A DNA stretch of 64,000 nt from Paramoeba atlantica (lineage: Eukaryota > Discosea): assembly GCA_977017575.1 (NCBI GenBank), contig CDRNVI010000012.1, positions 1,116,001-1,180,000 on the forward strand. The letters are read 5' to 3'. Each line of letters starts with the position of its first letter. Position 1 is the stretch's first letter. The notes under the pieces are model-generated. The model was not told the DNA's origin and made no database searches. It worked only from the letters and a program-made list of their open reading frames with translations. Positions 51,288-60,692 of the stretch are shown here, piece after piece. The position numbers were made by a program, and so were the translations under genes.

Positions 51288-51573
51288 ATCGGTTCTTACG
51301 ACCTTTGCGAAGTCGCGCCGCTTCAGAGATGAGATATTCCTGAACATTCATGCGTGATACTTCGCCGGTAACAACCGTAAAAGTAGTGGAAACGGTGTGG
51401 CGTGCGTACGCCACGAAAGCAGTACGCTTAGCGTACTCCCGGTACCACGTATGCACATTCCAAATCCCCTTCAGCCTCTTGGGCCATGACGAGGTGAAGA
51501 GAAACCATGCATTACACATCACTTTCCATATTCGTTTCCGTCTAATGTAATAATCTTTTAGAATATACCACAT
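51288..51573 (-). repeat. 230-bp dispersed repeat, copy 3, with open reading frame
   Basis: The complete repeat (51288-51530). Here the minus strand is open from 51573 to 51286 for 95 codons: VMCNAWFLFTSSWPKRLKG, then WYREYAKRTAFVAYARHTVS, then VVTGEVSRMNVQEYLISEAA, ending in a basic RLRKGRKNR. I do not recognise the protein. Two other copies break the frame, so it is either a fragment of a larger transposon gene or coincidence; the lysine/arginine-rich end suggests DNA contact. Confidence 0.5.
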
Positions 51574-51593
51574 TCCGCTTTAACACTTCTGTA

Positions 51594-51749
51594 AAAGGGG
51601 GGTTCGTCTACGTATTATTAACAACCATCTACTATTAACAATGGTACTATTTCATCTATTAACATTCATCTATTATTACCAAACATTATTATTATTAATA
51701 ATAATATTATTAACAAAAAAGTTTGTTAATAATAGACGAACCCCCCCTT
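51594..51749. mobile_element. MITE, 156 bp, TA target
   Basis: Inverted ends AAAGGGGGGTTCGTCTA and AAGGGGGGGTTCGTCTA, continuing imperfectly into TTATTAACAA, with TA outside both (51592-51593, 51750-51751). AT-rich core, no coding. Confidence 0.8.
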
Positions 51750-51899
51750 TAGCTAGGTACCATTGCCTGGGGCAATGTTATGATGTTCCATGCGTTTTTT
51801 AGCGTCTCCCCCCCCTAAAAATTTTGTAGACTCCGGAAAAATGAATCAATTTTCTTTTTCAAAATTTTGACGTAACTTTAATTACATCTTCTTCCATTA

Positions 51900-52540
51900 T
51901 TACGGTTTCCGCCATTATTCTATTAGAATCATCAAGAATAGGTAAGGCGCCAGTACATCGTGTGAAGTTCCATTTTCTGTCGAAAACCGTTCCGCTTCTC
52001 CATAGGGTGTCCTAACGTATGATGTTAAACCCTCGTATATGCTCAAGGTTACTTTAGTGAGACTTTCTGGTATATGAAAAGCTCTTAGAGCATCTTTTAT
52101 TGCCGAGAAGGTGACAGAGGGAAACGCTTGTTTAAAGTCGACGAACGCAATGGCGACGCCTTTGCCTCTTGTGGCTTTGGTGGCTATTTCCACGAAGGTT
52201 GCTTGGGCACCTGCAGTGGATCTGTGTGGGCGAAACCCAACCTGATTAGAGCGCTGCATGTTTTCAACAACTGGCTGTATGCACCCTAAAACCATCCTAT
52301 TCATTATTTTCACAACGTGGTTGACAATGCATACTGGTCACCAGTTTGAGAACTCGTTCAGATTGCCCTTCTTCGGGGGTGGGACTTGTAGAATAGTTTT
52401 CCATTTCTCCACAGCAACTCCGGTTCTCATTACGTCGTTCATAATATTTAGCAACGTACCCAGTAAAGATTCACTTTGAGCCAGAGCTCGAAGAGCCTCT
52501 ATAGGGATATCATCAGATCCAGACGCCTTTCCAAACCCCC
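51900..52540 (-). mobile_element. LINE (non-LTR) reverse transcriptase fragment
   Basis: The minus strand encodes the central part of a reverse transcriptase: GKASGSDDIPIEALRALA, then WKTILQVPPPKKGN, then a stop near FSNW, then VVKIMNRMVLGCIQPVVENM, then NQVGFRPHRSTAGAQATFVE, then VAIAFVDFKQAFPSV and ending NGTSHDVLAPYLFLMILIE. FVDFKQAFPSV carries the first catalytic Asp motif. The FADD box, endonuclease and both ends are absent. Order and motifs fit non-LTR elements of the L2/CR1/Jockey-like kind; the exact clade is not resolvable. A heavily truncated relic. Confidence 0.8.
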
Positions 52541-52975
52541 TCTACCGATGAGCCACCACGCGAGATTCTCAACACTGCTCCCCTACATGGTCCTCCAGAT
52601 TTTCGATACGCATGTACGCTGACGGAGTACTTTAATAAAGTTCAAGAACGCCAAGAAAATGAAAAAAAAAGAAGTCGATGCAATGGGCGAAGGGTAATAT
52701 ACTGAATAAACGAAGTTTTTCTTTGTTTTCAAAAAAAGTACCTCAAAAAAATCTCATGAAAAGTTAACCTTCCTGTAGCTACTTAACATTCTTGTAGCTA
52801 CTTAATATTCCCCACGGAATGTTAAGCCGGAGTGGTTTAATATTTTGTTCCTTTCTTTCTGATGAGTCTTACGCTTCTCAGGCAACCCTCTTCTGAATAA
52901 CCTGAAGAAAATGAGCACCGAACCCATATATGCACCTGAAAAATATATATTTCATACCAGCTTAACATTTGTCTT
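52541..52975. other. Short repeats between LINE fragment and duplicated repeat
   Basis: Holds the second 81-bp repeat copy (52861-52941) and a twofold TGTAGCTACTTAAYAT unit at about 52775-52810. No gene. Confidence 0.5.
52861..52941 (+). repeat. 81-bp dispersed repeat, copy 2
   Basis: Same sequence and orientation as 51060-51140. Confidence 0.8.
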
Positions 52976-54282
52976 ATTGCGGTGGTTGTATAACTACCGC
53001 TCTACTCTCGATTATTGCGGTGGTTGTATAACTACCGCTCTACCCTCGATTATTGAAAAAAGGTGAACAAAAACAGTGAAAATATAAAGAGGAACACAGT
53101 AATATAATAGAAGAAAAAATATAAAAGGGGGCTCCGGTGGTCCAAAACTGAAAAAAAGAATTCGAAAAAATGGGGGGGGGGGAGCCAAGGGGGGGGGCAT
53201 ACGTCGCGAAATTTTTTTCGATTTTTTTGCTTTTCAAAATCGAGCGCAGGGAAGTGGTAGAGTAGGCCGCGGCGATGACTTTCCACCCCCCCCAGGGGGT
53301 ACCCCCCCTGGTACGCGCGAGAGGGGTCCGACAAGGTCAAAAATTCTGAAATTTTTGGGATGACCCAAAAAACTATTTTTGATCCAAAACAAAATAGAAA
53401 TATTCTTTTTCCAGAATCGACTCCTAAAAAGCATTTTAAGAGTTTAGGACCTCAGCTACCGTTCTGCGACATTGTTTTCGATAGATTCGTCCCCTACCCC
53501 TACTGGTAAGACATCAAAAACGGCCCAAATTCGGGTTAAAATTTCGTAATTTTTGCCGAGAAATCGAGCTTTTTCCCCGAAAAAAGTAGATTTTTCATGA
53601 TCTTTTGGAGATTTTTCTTTTTTAGGCTCTTCGTTAAACGCCAAAATTGCGCAAAAATGGGTAATTTTAGACCTCCCCAGCACCTGATTTGCACGCCTGT
53701 ATAACTACCGCTCTACCCTCTATTATTGAAAAAAAACAGTGAAAAAAATATAAAGAGGAACACAGTAATGTAATAGAAGAAAAATGTGTATTAAAGAGGG
53801 CCCCGGTGGTCCAAAACTCAAAAAAAAATTGAAAAAATGAGGGGTGGGGCATACGTCACGAAACTTTTTTCGAATTTTTTGCTTTTCAAAATCGAGCGCC
53901 GGGAAGTGGTAGAGTATGTCGCGGGGATAATTTTCCACCCCCCCACCTCGGGGTTTTCCACCCCCCCCCCTGGTACGCGCAGTAAGGGTCCGACAAGTTC
54001 GAAAATTCTGAAATTTTTGGGGTGACCCCCAAAAAAAAAATTGATCAAAAACAAAATAAGAACAATATTTTTCCAAAAATCGACTCCTAAAACGTATTTT
54101 GAGAGTTTGGAACCTCAGCTACCATTCTACGACTTTTTTTCGAGAGATTCGCCTCCTGCCCCTACTGGTAAGGTAGCAAACGTGGCACAAATTTTAGTTA
54201 CAATTTCGCAATTTTCGCCGAAAAATCGAGCGTTTTCACCCAAAATAGATTTTTCATGATCTTTTGGCGATTTTTCTTTTTT
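52976..54282. repeat. Tandemly duplicated 650-700 bp repeat unit
   Basis: Unit A (about 52976-53640) and unit B (about 53698-54282) share, in order: TATAACTACCGCTCTACCCT, AAAGAGGAACACAGTAAT, GGTCCAAAACT, CATACGTC, TTCAAAATCGAGCGC, a run of C, GGTACGCGC, GGTCCGACAAG, AATCGACTCCTAAAA, CCTCAGCTACC, CCCCTACTGGTAAG, TTTTCATGATCTTTTGG. Each ends at a 95-bp MITE or MITE end (fragment in A, complete in B). The reverse copy is at 4743-5936. No coding capacity seen; the unit has palindromic GCGGTGGTTGTATAACTACC at its left edge. Nature unknown. Confidence 0.75.
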
Positions 54283-54283
54283 A

Positions 54284-54378
54284 TGCTCTTCGTTAAACGC
54301 GGAGGTAGTTTTCAACGCGAAGCGCGCAGCATGAGTGACTTCTAAGTTGAAAACAACCACCGCGTTTAACGAAGAGTC
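54284..54378. mobile_element. 95-bp MITE, complete copy
   Basis: Ends TGCTCTTCGTTAAACGCGG and the complement of GACTCTTCGTTAAACGCGG, TA on both sides, core GCGAAGCGCGCAGCATGAG. Same length as the copy at 4648-4742. Confidence 0.85.
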
Positions 54379-54683
54379 TAAATTAAAATACGCTTCTTTG
54401 AACACCTTTTTTCGATCGTTGAACATGAACATGTAAACCACAGTTCAGTTTACCATACCTATACCCCCGCAATATGTTGGGGGGTATATTACTGTGTCCA
54501 CTCCGTTTTGCTATACCCATCCTCCGACAGTAATATCTAAAATCTTAGAAAAGGCCTGACGGAAAAAGTATTTACAAAAAATAAAGGAGATTTCGCGTCT
54601 TTTGACCCTAAACTGGCTTTTTCATAAAATTCGTAAACAAATTTTGCAATAAGTCGCCCCGCTAAGCTAATAGTCCTAACCTG
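54379..54683. other. Spacer before LRR gene
   Basis: No gene recognised. Confidence 0.4.
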
Positions 54684-55430
54684 ATGCATGCATTTTCGGA
54701 ACACGACGCTATTACTCGTAAAGGAAAAGTGCGTTCTTTTCTCGTTCCTTCTCCTGAGGCCCAGCTGTGGGAATTCGCAAAGCATTTTGACGCCCCCATC
54801 CCGAGTTGGAACGTTAAAACCCCGATAGAGAGCTGGTATGGAATTTTTTACGGAGATAAAATTTGGAGAGTAGAATATTCGTTCCCCCAACTTGGTGGTG
54901 TGCTACGCTTGGAAGTTTTGCCAAGAGGTGTAACTCACTTGTCTCTCACACGTTGTGGCCTGCGGGGACAACTAAACCTAGATGATCTCCCTGGGGGTAC
55001 GGTTGATCTTCATCTCAATAAAAACTTTTTTTCTGGACCCATTTCGTTAGACTTACTTCCTGTAACCCTTCAAATCTTGAATCTTTCGAATAACAGGTTA
55101 TGTGGTTCTTTGTCATTCGACTTATTACCACTATCTTTATTAAAAGTATATTTGCAAAGCAACATTTTCGGAGGTGCTTTTAGGCTACATGAGGTTCCTG
55201 ACACGGTACGCGTTTTAGATTTGAGTAGCAATCGCCTCATGGGATTAGTCAATGTGACAAGCTTTTCGACTCAGAAAAATCAAATTATTAAACTGAGCAG
55301 AAATGAACTCCTTTTCGAGCCTGACATCACGCATCCCAACATTGAAAAGGAGCTACACTCTGACTTTGAACTTTTCCTAATTTCGGCGTCTGTCATTTCA
55401 TGGGTATTTCTTGCCATTTATGCCACTTAA
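54684..55430 (+). CDS. LRR-family protein with C-terminal membrane segment
   Basis: 248 residues from ATG 54684. A diverged cap: VPSPEAQLWEFAKHFDAPIP, then SWNVKTPIESWYGIFYGDK (both cap cysteines lost), then GGVLRLEVLP. About six repeats follow (SLTRCGLRGQLNLDDLP, HLNKNFFSGPISLDLLP, NLSNNRLCGSLSFDLLP, YLQSNIFGGAFRLHEVP, DLSSNRLMGLVNV, KLSRNELLFEP). It ends in a hydrophobic segment, FLISASVISWVFLAIY, probably a membrane anchor, as in the LRR gene at 18317. No N-terminal signal peptide visible. It lies directly after the transposon cluster. Confidence 0.68.
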   Translation: MHAFSEHDAITRKGKVRSFLVPSPEAQLWEFAKHFDAPIPSWNVKTPIESWYGIFYGDKIWRVEYSFPQLGGVLRLEVLPRGVTHLSLTRCGLRGQLNLDDLPGGTVDLHLNKNFFSGPISLDLLPVTLQILNLSNNRLCGSLSFDLLPLSLLKVYLQSNIFGGAFRLHEVPDTVRVLDLSSNRLMGLVNVTSFSTQKNQIIKLSRNELLFEPDITHPNIEKELHSDFELFLISASVISWVFLAIYAT

Positions 55431-55700
55431 CGTTATCGAAAATTTTACCTTTATCGTAAAATTAACGTTATCGAAAATGATGATACAGACGCTGATCAAC
55501 TACTATTTGCGCTTACTTACATAACTTACAACTTGTAGCTTTCCTTCAATTTATCTTTCCTTAATTTATCGTTCCCGTAATATTTACGGGCACTGTACAA
55601 ATTTTTGCGAGCACTGCGCTTACAAGAACGTACAACGTACTCACCTTTTTCTCACACCCATCCCGAATTCTCCCCTTTCCCTTTTACTACCACTTCCCCC

Positions 55701-56456
55701 ATGCACGCAACACGCCTTTCTTCCCTCTCTAACCGCTACACCCTATCCCACCCTCCCCTCCCCACCTCACTCCAACACTTCACCCCTTCCCTTTTCTCCT
55801 TTTCTCGCCCCCGACTCCCACCTCTCTTTTCCCCTCGCATCACCTTTCCCCTCCCTCGTATCGCCTCCCCCTCCCCCTCCTCCCCCTACACCTTTTCCCT
55901 CCCCCCCTACTCCACCACAACCCCCACACGCCATCCCACAACCCCCTCCTCCCCCTCCTCCCCCCGCCCCCCTCTCGAGCCCATGCCCACCAAGGACCGC
56001 TACCCCCCACCCGGGTACAACCCCCACGACCCCCGCACCCCCCTCGCCCTCCTCATCGACGGCTCCACCCTCTCCCCCGCGACCTACGCGGACCGCCTCC
56101 CCCTCCTCACCCACCCCCGCGACCCCCACCCCCGCGGCACCACCTACCTCCCCCTCCTCCACCGCGTCTTCGCCCACACCCTCCCCCCGGACTGGGCCGT
56201 CCCCCTCCCCGCCCTCGGCGTCTCCCCCGAGCCCTTCCGCGTCGAGTCCTTCCTCCCGGTCCGGATGCAGATGGGGGCGGACGCCCACCACCTGGTCGAG
56301 TTCACGGCGGACAACAAGTACCGCGCGGTAGGCTTCGTGTGTGTGGCCGAGGACCGGGGGTATTTCGAAAAGGTGGCGTGGGGGCTGCGGGGGTACGGGG
56401 TGGAGTTCCTGGTGCTGGACAGCGCGGGGGAGTTGAGTGTGCAGAGGGAGGGGTGA
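55701..56456 (+). CDS. NYN-domain (PIN-like) protein, probably mitochondrial
   Basis: 251 residues from ATG 55701. The first 85 residues are Ser/Pro/Arg/Thr-rich and lack acids, so a presequence is likely. The NYN fold occupies about 110-245: LALLIDGSTLSPATYADRLP with the first Asp, then ESFLPVRMQMGADAHHLVEF with a second Asp (GADAH), then GFVCVAEDRGYFEKVAWGL, matching the D-x-x-F/Y pattern for the last metal-binding residue (ASDD/AEDR). NYN domains are metal-dependent RNases acting on tRNA, mRNA or RNA-complex substrates; kinetoplastid mitochondria contain several. Catalytic Asp positions look kept. Extreme composition: the first two thirds are almost free of G, the last part G-rich, switching near 56270. 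Confidence 0.78.
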   Translation: MHATRLSSLSNRYTLSHPPLPTSLQHFTPSLFSFSRPRLPPLFSPRITFPLPRIASPSPSSPYTFSLPPYSTTTPTRHPTTPSSPSSPRPPLEPMPTKDRYPPPGYNPHDPRTPLALLIDGSTLSPATYADRLPLLTHPRDPHPRGTTYLPLLHRVFAHTLPPDWAVPLPALGVSPEPFRVESFLPVRMQMGADAHHLVEFTADNKYRAVGFVCVAEDRGYFEKVAWGLRGYGVEFLVLDSAGELSVQREG

Positions 56457-56639
56457 ATGGGGAGGGGGGAGGGGGGGTAGAGGATGAGAAGGGTAGAGGA
56501 GGAACAGAAAAGAGGCGGGTGGTTTTGATGGAAAGTTTTGCTTTGTCGTTTTTTGTAACATGATAGGGAGGGGTAGAATTTTCTTTTTTTATTGAATCTC
56601 CTGTCTTGGTACTTACATTTGCCCCCCTCCCTTGTTTGC

Positions 56640-57515
56640 ATGATCCTTGAAAATGTTTTCCATCGAAAATTACTGTATCGCACAACCCTCCAGTACACCA
56701 ACGATTATCAAAGGCACAGATTGTGGGAAGGGCTTTATTCTCGAATCCGAAACTCAAGGCGAGCAAATATGCGTTATTTCCACAGTTTTGTCCTGTATCA
56801 TTTCGTGCAGACGGTTCATTTCGTTCTAAAAGAACATCAGTGTCATCCCAAGAGAACCACTTTCAACATATTATTATGCGATATAAAATCCATAAGACGA
56901 TTGAAAATGAAACATCGCAATATCAATCGTGCGACAGATGCCCTCTGTTTTGTACACCCTTTCTCTTTAAATCAACTAGAAACGGCGTTCCGCACCTTGG
57001 AATCTATGGATTCTGTGCTTGAACCTGCCCCGAATGTTCTGGTTGAGAATGATTTGGGAATCATAGCGCTTTGTCCCTGCTACATTATAGGACAGTGTCT
57101 TAGAAAAAGGGGTACCTCACTTGGATGGATAGAAAAGCCTAAAGTAGACCACAATGCCTATCTGAAATCACGTAATACAAACATTTGCATGTCTCATATG
57201 GATAAAACGTTTATTGGCCTCTTGTGGCGACGTACCACTGCGGTAGCCATCCATGTTGGCTTGCATGTGCTAGGTTATACTCACCCGGAATCGTTACCTC
57301 AACGGTATCAGCGTACTGTCTCTAACGGTCTATGTTTCCTTAAGAGAGCGCTTGGGTTTGATTCGACGCAAACGTTAAAGAGTACCTCAATGGCTCAAAA
57401 AGAGCGTCAGCTAGCCAGAAAATATATTTTCAACATTTATCGACGAAAGAGAAGGATTCTTATGGGTCCAGGTGAAAGGTTTGCACGTTTAAGCCCTTTT
57501 ACTCCTGTTGTCTAG
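56640..57515 (+). CDS. YBEY: YbeY-like endoribonuclease
   Basis: 291 residues from ATG 56640 (a TTG at 56592 extends the frame). The zinc motif H-x3-H-x5-H is exact: HVGLHVLGYTH at residues 205-215. Upstream is the other family block: LLCDIKSIRRLKMKHRNINR followed by ATDALCFVHPF (family pattern N-x-x-x-R-x-x-D-x-x-T-D-V-L-S-F-P), and NDLGIIALCPCYI for the usual LGDI-x-I strand. Bacterial and organellar YbeY matures ribosomal RNA ends and surveys ribosomes. Here it probably works in the mitochondrion, though the N-terminus is not a classic presequence. It is almost twice the bacterial length, with long insertions between the two blocks. Diverged but likely active. Confidence 0.85.
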   Translation: MILENVFHRKLLYRTTLQYTNDYQRHRLWEGLYSRIRNSRRANMRYFHSFVLYHFVQTVHFVLKEHQCHPKRTTFNILLCDIKSIRRLKMKHRNINRATDALCFVHPFSLNQLETAFRTLESMDSVLEPAPNVLVENDLGIIALCPCYIIGQCLRKRGTSLGWIEKPKVDHNAYLKSRNTNICMSHMDKTFIGLLWRRTTAVAIHVGLHVLGYTHPESLPQRYQRTVSNGLCFLKRALGFDSTQTLKSTSMAQKERQLARKYIFNIYRRKRRILMGPGERFARLSPFTPVV

Positions 57516-57810
57516 CGTAGAACCATTTTTTTCCTGTGTAACTTGTTCAATTTTTGAGAAGCTTTTGAGCCATTCTCACCTAGATACACAAGGGTGGCGA
57601 TTTCTAGATCATACTCCTTGGTTAACACCTCTGTAATACACCTCTGTATAAAGAATTCATTTTTCATTCTTTCCAAAAGCTAGTATTTCTTGTTGACTCC
57701 TAAATACATGTATCTCCTGAATTTGGTTTTTTCTTCGCGATATGTTTTTGGTTTACGTCGCATGTTCTGATGAGTGTTCCGGGACTGAACGTATCCAAGC
57801 AAGTCGCATT
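57516..57810. other. Spacer
   Basis: No gene or repeat recognised. Confidence 0.4.
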
Positions 57811-57813
57811 TGA

Positions 57814-58054
57814 GGGGCAGGACTTCCGCAAGAGTACGAACCTGAGCAACTGGTACGCGACATTTCTACTCGTCTTCCATCATGGACATCTCACACTCCC
57901 GCCTGTAAATGGGAGTGCTTCTCCTGCAACACGGACTTGAAAGTAATATGGCTTATCGCTAGGAACATGAAGGGTAAGCTTGACCTCCCACATCTCCCTT
58001 TCTCTTTCGAACGCTTGCAATGTGCAAGAGGGTATCTTTTTGGATCACTTTAGC
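57814..58054 (+). pseudogene. LRR-family N-terminal fragment
   Basis: An 80-codon + strand frame with the family cap but no start: GAGLPQEYEPEQLVRDIST, then RLPSWTSHTPACKWECFSCN, then VIWLIARNMKGKLDLPHLP, then FERLQ leading to GYLFGSL and a stop. The cap aligns with the LRR genes at 59746 and 48545 position for position. Only one partial repeat remains; the rest is replaced by the Merlin element region. There is a stop immediately before GAGLP and no ATG. Confidence 0.75.
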
Positions 58055-58204
58055 TGCATGAACTCCCGTCAAGCTTACAGGAGCTCGATCTTTCGCGTGG
58101 GAAGCTGTAAGGAGTCCTAGGTAGCATGTTTCGATAGCTACATACGTGCTTGCATCTGTTTCCCAAGCGACCGTCTCGACAAGAGCACCTAGTTCCATTG
58201 AGTC

Positions 58205-59344
58205 CTATGTAGAGGGTATAGCTTCTTTCCGTATTTCCAAGGACCTGGTATATTCACCAAATTCTGTTTTTCCTTGACGTCTCATGAGACGAATATGCTC
58301 TTGCATTGCCCTACCAAGTCGAGTTGTAGGGGCGTCTTCCTCACTTGAATCGCTCGATGCATCATCCGGTTCGCCGCTGGATGATTCTTCCTCCTCCAAC
58401 ACATCTTCCCCATCAGGAAAGGGCCCTGACGAGTGTTCCGCCATAACTTTCATTAGTTTCTGAAAGCGATGAACAGGAGGAGTCTTAAAAAACATTTGGC
58501 ATAAAATGCTGGCTCGTGATTGGCATCTTTCAATGGTTCGTCCCCAGGTGTGAAAAAAACTTGAACAATGTTGTTTTAGGGTGGCGTGTGCAGGCTCTGC
58601 ATTGTTCGTATGTACAGTGAATCCTGGAGAGTGTTCGCGCGAAAATGCGTCTGCATGACATGTCGTATGACGTCGACAGAATTCGTCTGCTCCACGATAC
58701 GCGCGCCATTCGTCTGTAATAACAAGGGCGTTTCTTCCTGCAATGACGCATCGTATGAAATCATGGCATATGTCCTTGGTACGACGAATTGTAGCCTCCC
58801 AATAAGTCTGTGTAGACTTTCCTGTTTCTGGATCTACTTCGGTTGCTGTTATAAACCAAAATTTACATTGACGCACCTTTCGCCCTCGGTTATGAAGGCG
58901 TCTTCCAATATAGGTTTCATCAACCATTAAGTAAGCCATGAGCGTCTGTGAAGCCCGAATAACTGAGAAGGTTCTTTCTAGCTGTTCAATATCGCGCAGA
59001 ACCTGGCGTTGAGACGGACGAACGCTGAGAGCAATTGAACTTGGAAGGTGGCCCTGAGCGAAGAGCAACCAGATTCGAAATTTGGAAACAATGCTAGTTC
59101 CACTGGGGAAGAAATGACCATATAATGCAATTTTTAATCAGCACTTGCTCCCATTTGCCAATCGTTTGTAGCAGATTCTGCCCAGAGGTCTGACTTCACA
59201 ACGTGGACAAACTGTTGAGCTGCCGAAATCATGGCCTTGAAGCCAAAGAATCACATTTTCCTCGGTAATATCAAGCACTGACTTCACCAAAAGAAGACAT
59301 GCAAATGTGACAACCAGAGCAATCCATAACAGGTGCAATTCCAA
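58205..59344 (-). mobile_element. Merlin (ISXO2-like) transposase gene, one in-frame stop
   Basis: The minus strand reads in one frame from about 59344 to 58205, interrupted only by a TGA at 59140-59138. The part before it ends in a zinc-ribbon-like CPRCEVRPLGRICYKRL. After it: GTSIVSKFRIWLLFAQGHLP, then the DDE core with MVDETYIGRRLHNRGRK (first Asp), NALVITDEWRAYRGADEFC (second Asp) and TNNAEPAHATLKQHC (Glu or Asp/Asn third site region), finishing with a long acidic Ser/Glu tail. The core is otherwise complete, so this is the youngest-looking transposon in the window. Terminal inverted repeats could not be found by eye. It lies against the LRR fragment at 57814-58054. Confidence 0.82.
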
Positions 59345-59671
59345 TAAAAAAGAGAATATTTTATAAGGTAGAAGTCTATTTCGATAAAATATACTCTAAC
59401 CTGCGTATTTAGATCATGGACAACCACTTTAATACACTGAAGTATACATTTTCGAGACCGATAAAATGTCTAAAACGCCTAAAAATAGCGTTTTCTTGCT
59501 CATTTCGCACCGACAAAAAGAAGAGGAAAATATTTTCTTTTGCATTTTTTTGGGTACATTTTCATGTCGTTCATCCCGAAAAAATAAACAAGTGCTAAGA
59601 ACAATTTTAAGTTGGTGGGAGGACCAGTATAAAACCACTTTTAAGAAACTTTTGCTGTCTCTTCAAGGGCG
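59345..59671. other. Spacer
   Basis: AT-rich; no gene recognised. Confidence 0.4.
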
Positions 59672-60435
59672 CATGGATTTCTTTTTCTTCCTTCAAACTT
59701 CCCTTAACAGACCTCCTTACTTATTTTTTCTCCTTGTGGTGTGCTATGAACTTTGCAGACCCTTCTTCGTCACGATTAGGAAAGGCGCGGAAAATAGCTC
59801 TTCCCCCAGAACACATCTTGTCTGAGTTTGTAGCGAACGTTACGAATCCCCACGAGTCGTGGACCAGCCATACTCCGGCATGTTCTTGGTTCGGACTCAC
59901 CTGTGATTCTAGCGGCCACGTCACCGAGATTAACTGGCGAAACCTAAATGTCGGCGGTCCCCTCCAGTGGGCCTTCCTTGTTTTCTCGTTGCAAAAGATT
60001 GAGCTGACAAAGTTTTCTGCTTTGAAAAATCGATTTTACGGACCGCTTTCTCTCTCCCAATTGCCTCCTACCCTGCGCTACCTCTCTGTCTATGGCAACG
60101 CATTTACAGGATCCATCGATTTAACAAACTTACCCAAGACCATGGAATATTTGTCCGTTGGCGATAATGCTCTCTCTGGGAGCATCGATCTCTCGTGTCT
60201 TCCATCAACGCTACGCTCTTTGGACTTGTCCTATAATATAGATCTCGGAGGGGACATTAACCATAAAGAGCTGCCCGCCTCCCTTACAGAGCTAGAAACG
60301 GAAGGTACAAACATCGATGCAGAAAAAAAAGGGATAACACCCTGGGATTCATTTGATAAAAAGGATTTGGAAAACAGAATGAAGATGCCGGGAATCGACG
60401 AAATGTTTGGGCAAAATGACTTTCAGCTTCCGTAG
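59672..60435 (+). pseudogene. LRR-family gene with signal peptide out of frame
   Basis: The cap and repeats are in one frame from ATG 59746 (229 residues): KIALPPEHILSEFVANVTNP, then HESWTSHTPACSWFGLTCD, then INWRNLNVGGPLQWAFLVF, then repeats NRFYGPLSLSQLP, SVYGNAFTGSIDLTNLP, SVGDNALSGSIDLSCLP, DLSYNIDLGGDINHKELP. In another frame, starting at ATG 59672, is a textbook signal peptide: MDFFFFLQTSLNRPP, then YLFFLLVVCYELC, ending 5-10 codons into the cap DNA. A single base change in length would account for this. As read, either a leaderless LRR protein or a short hydrophobic peptide would be made. A sequencing error is also possible. Confidence 0.65.
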
Positions 60436-60692
60436 CCAATTTTGCAAAGGGAAGGTGTACTGCCGTTTGGACGGGTGCGAAATCAAATCAATATTCTGCA
60501 TGAACATAGATATAAATGAATAGTGCGGGTAGAGAGTTTTCATTCGATGCTTCTCAGCGGTTATTTATTATTTTTTGTATGGAATCAACTTCAGTGTGAA
60601 AAAGTTGTTGTCTATCACAATGTGTAGTCCCAGCGTGTGAAATGAAATGAACCTTCACGCTTTTTGTCGCATTTGAACAGACTTTACTTTTC

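Noticed and set aside
51286-51573. Histone-like reading of the 230-bp repeat frame
   Set aside because: A faint resemblance of the basic end to histone helices did not hold over more than a few residues.
55767-56561. 264-codon minus-strand frame over the NYN gene
   Set aside because: Gly/Val/Glu low-complexity mirror of a C-rich region.
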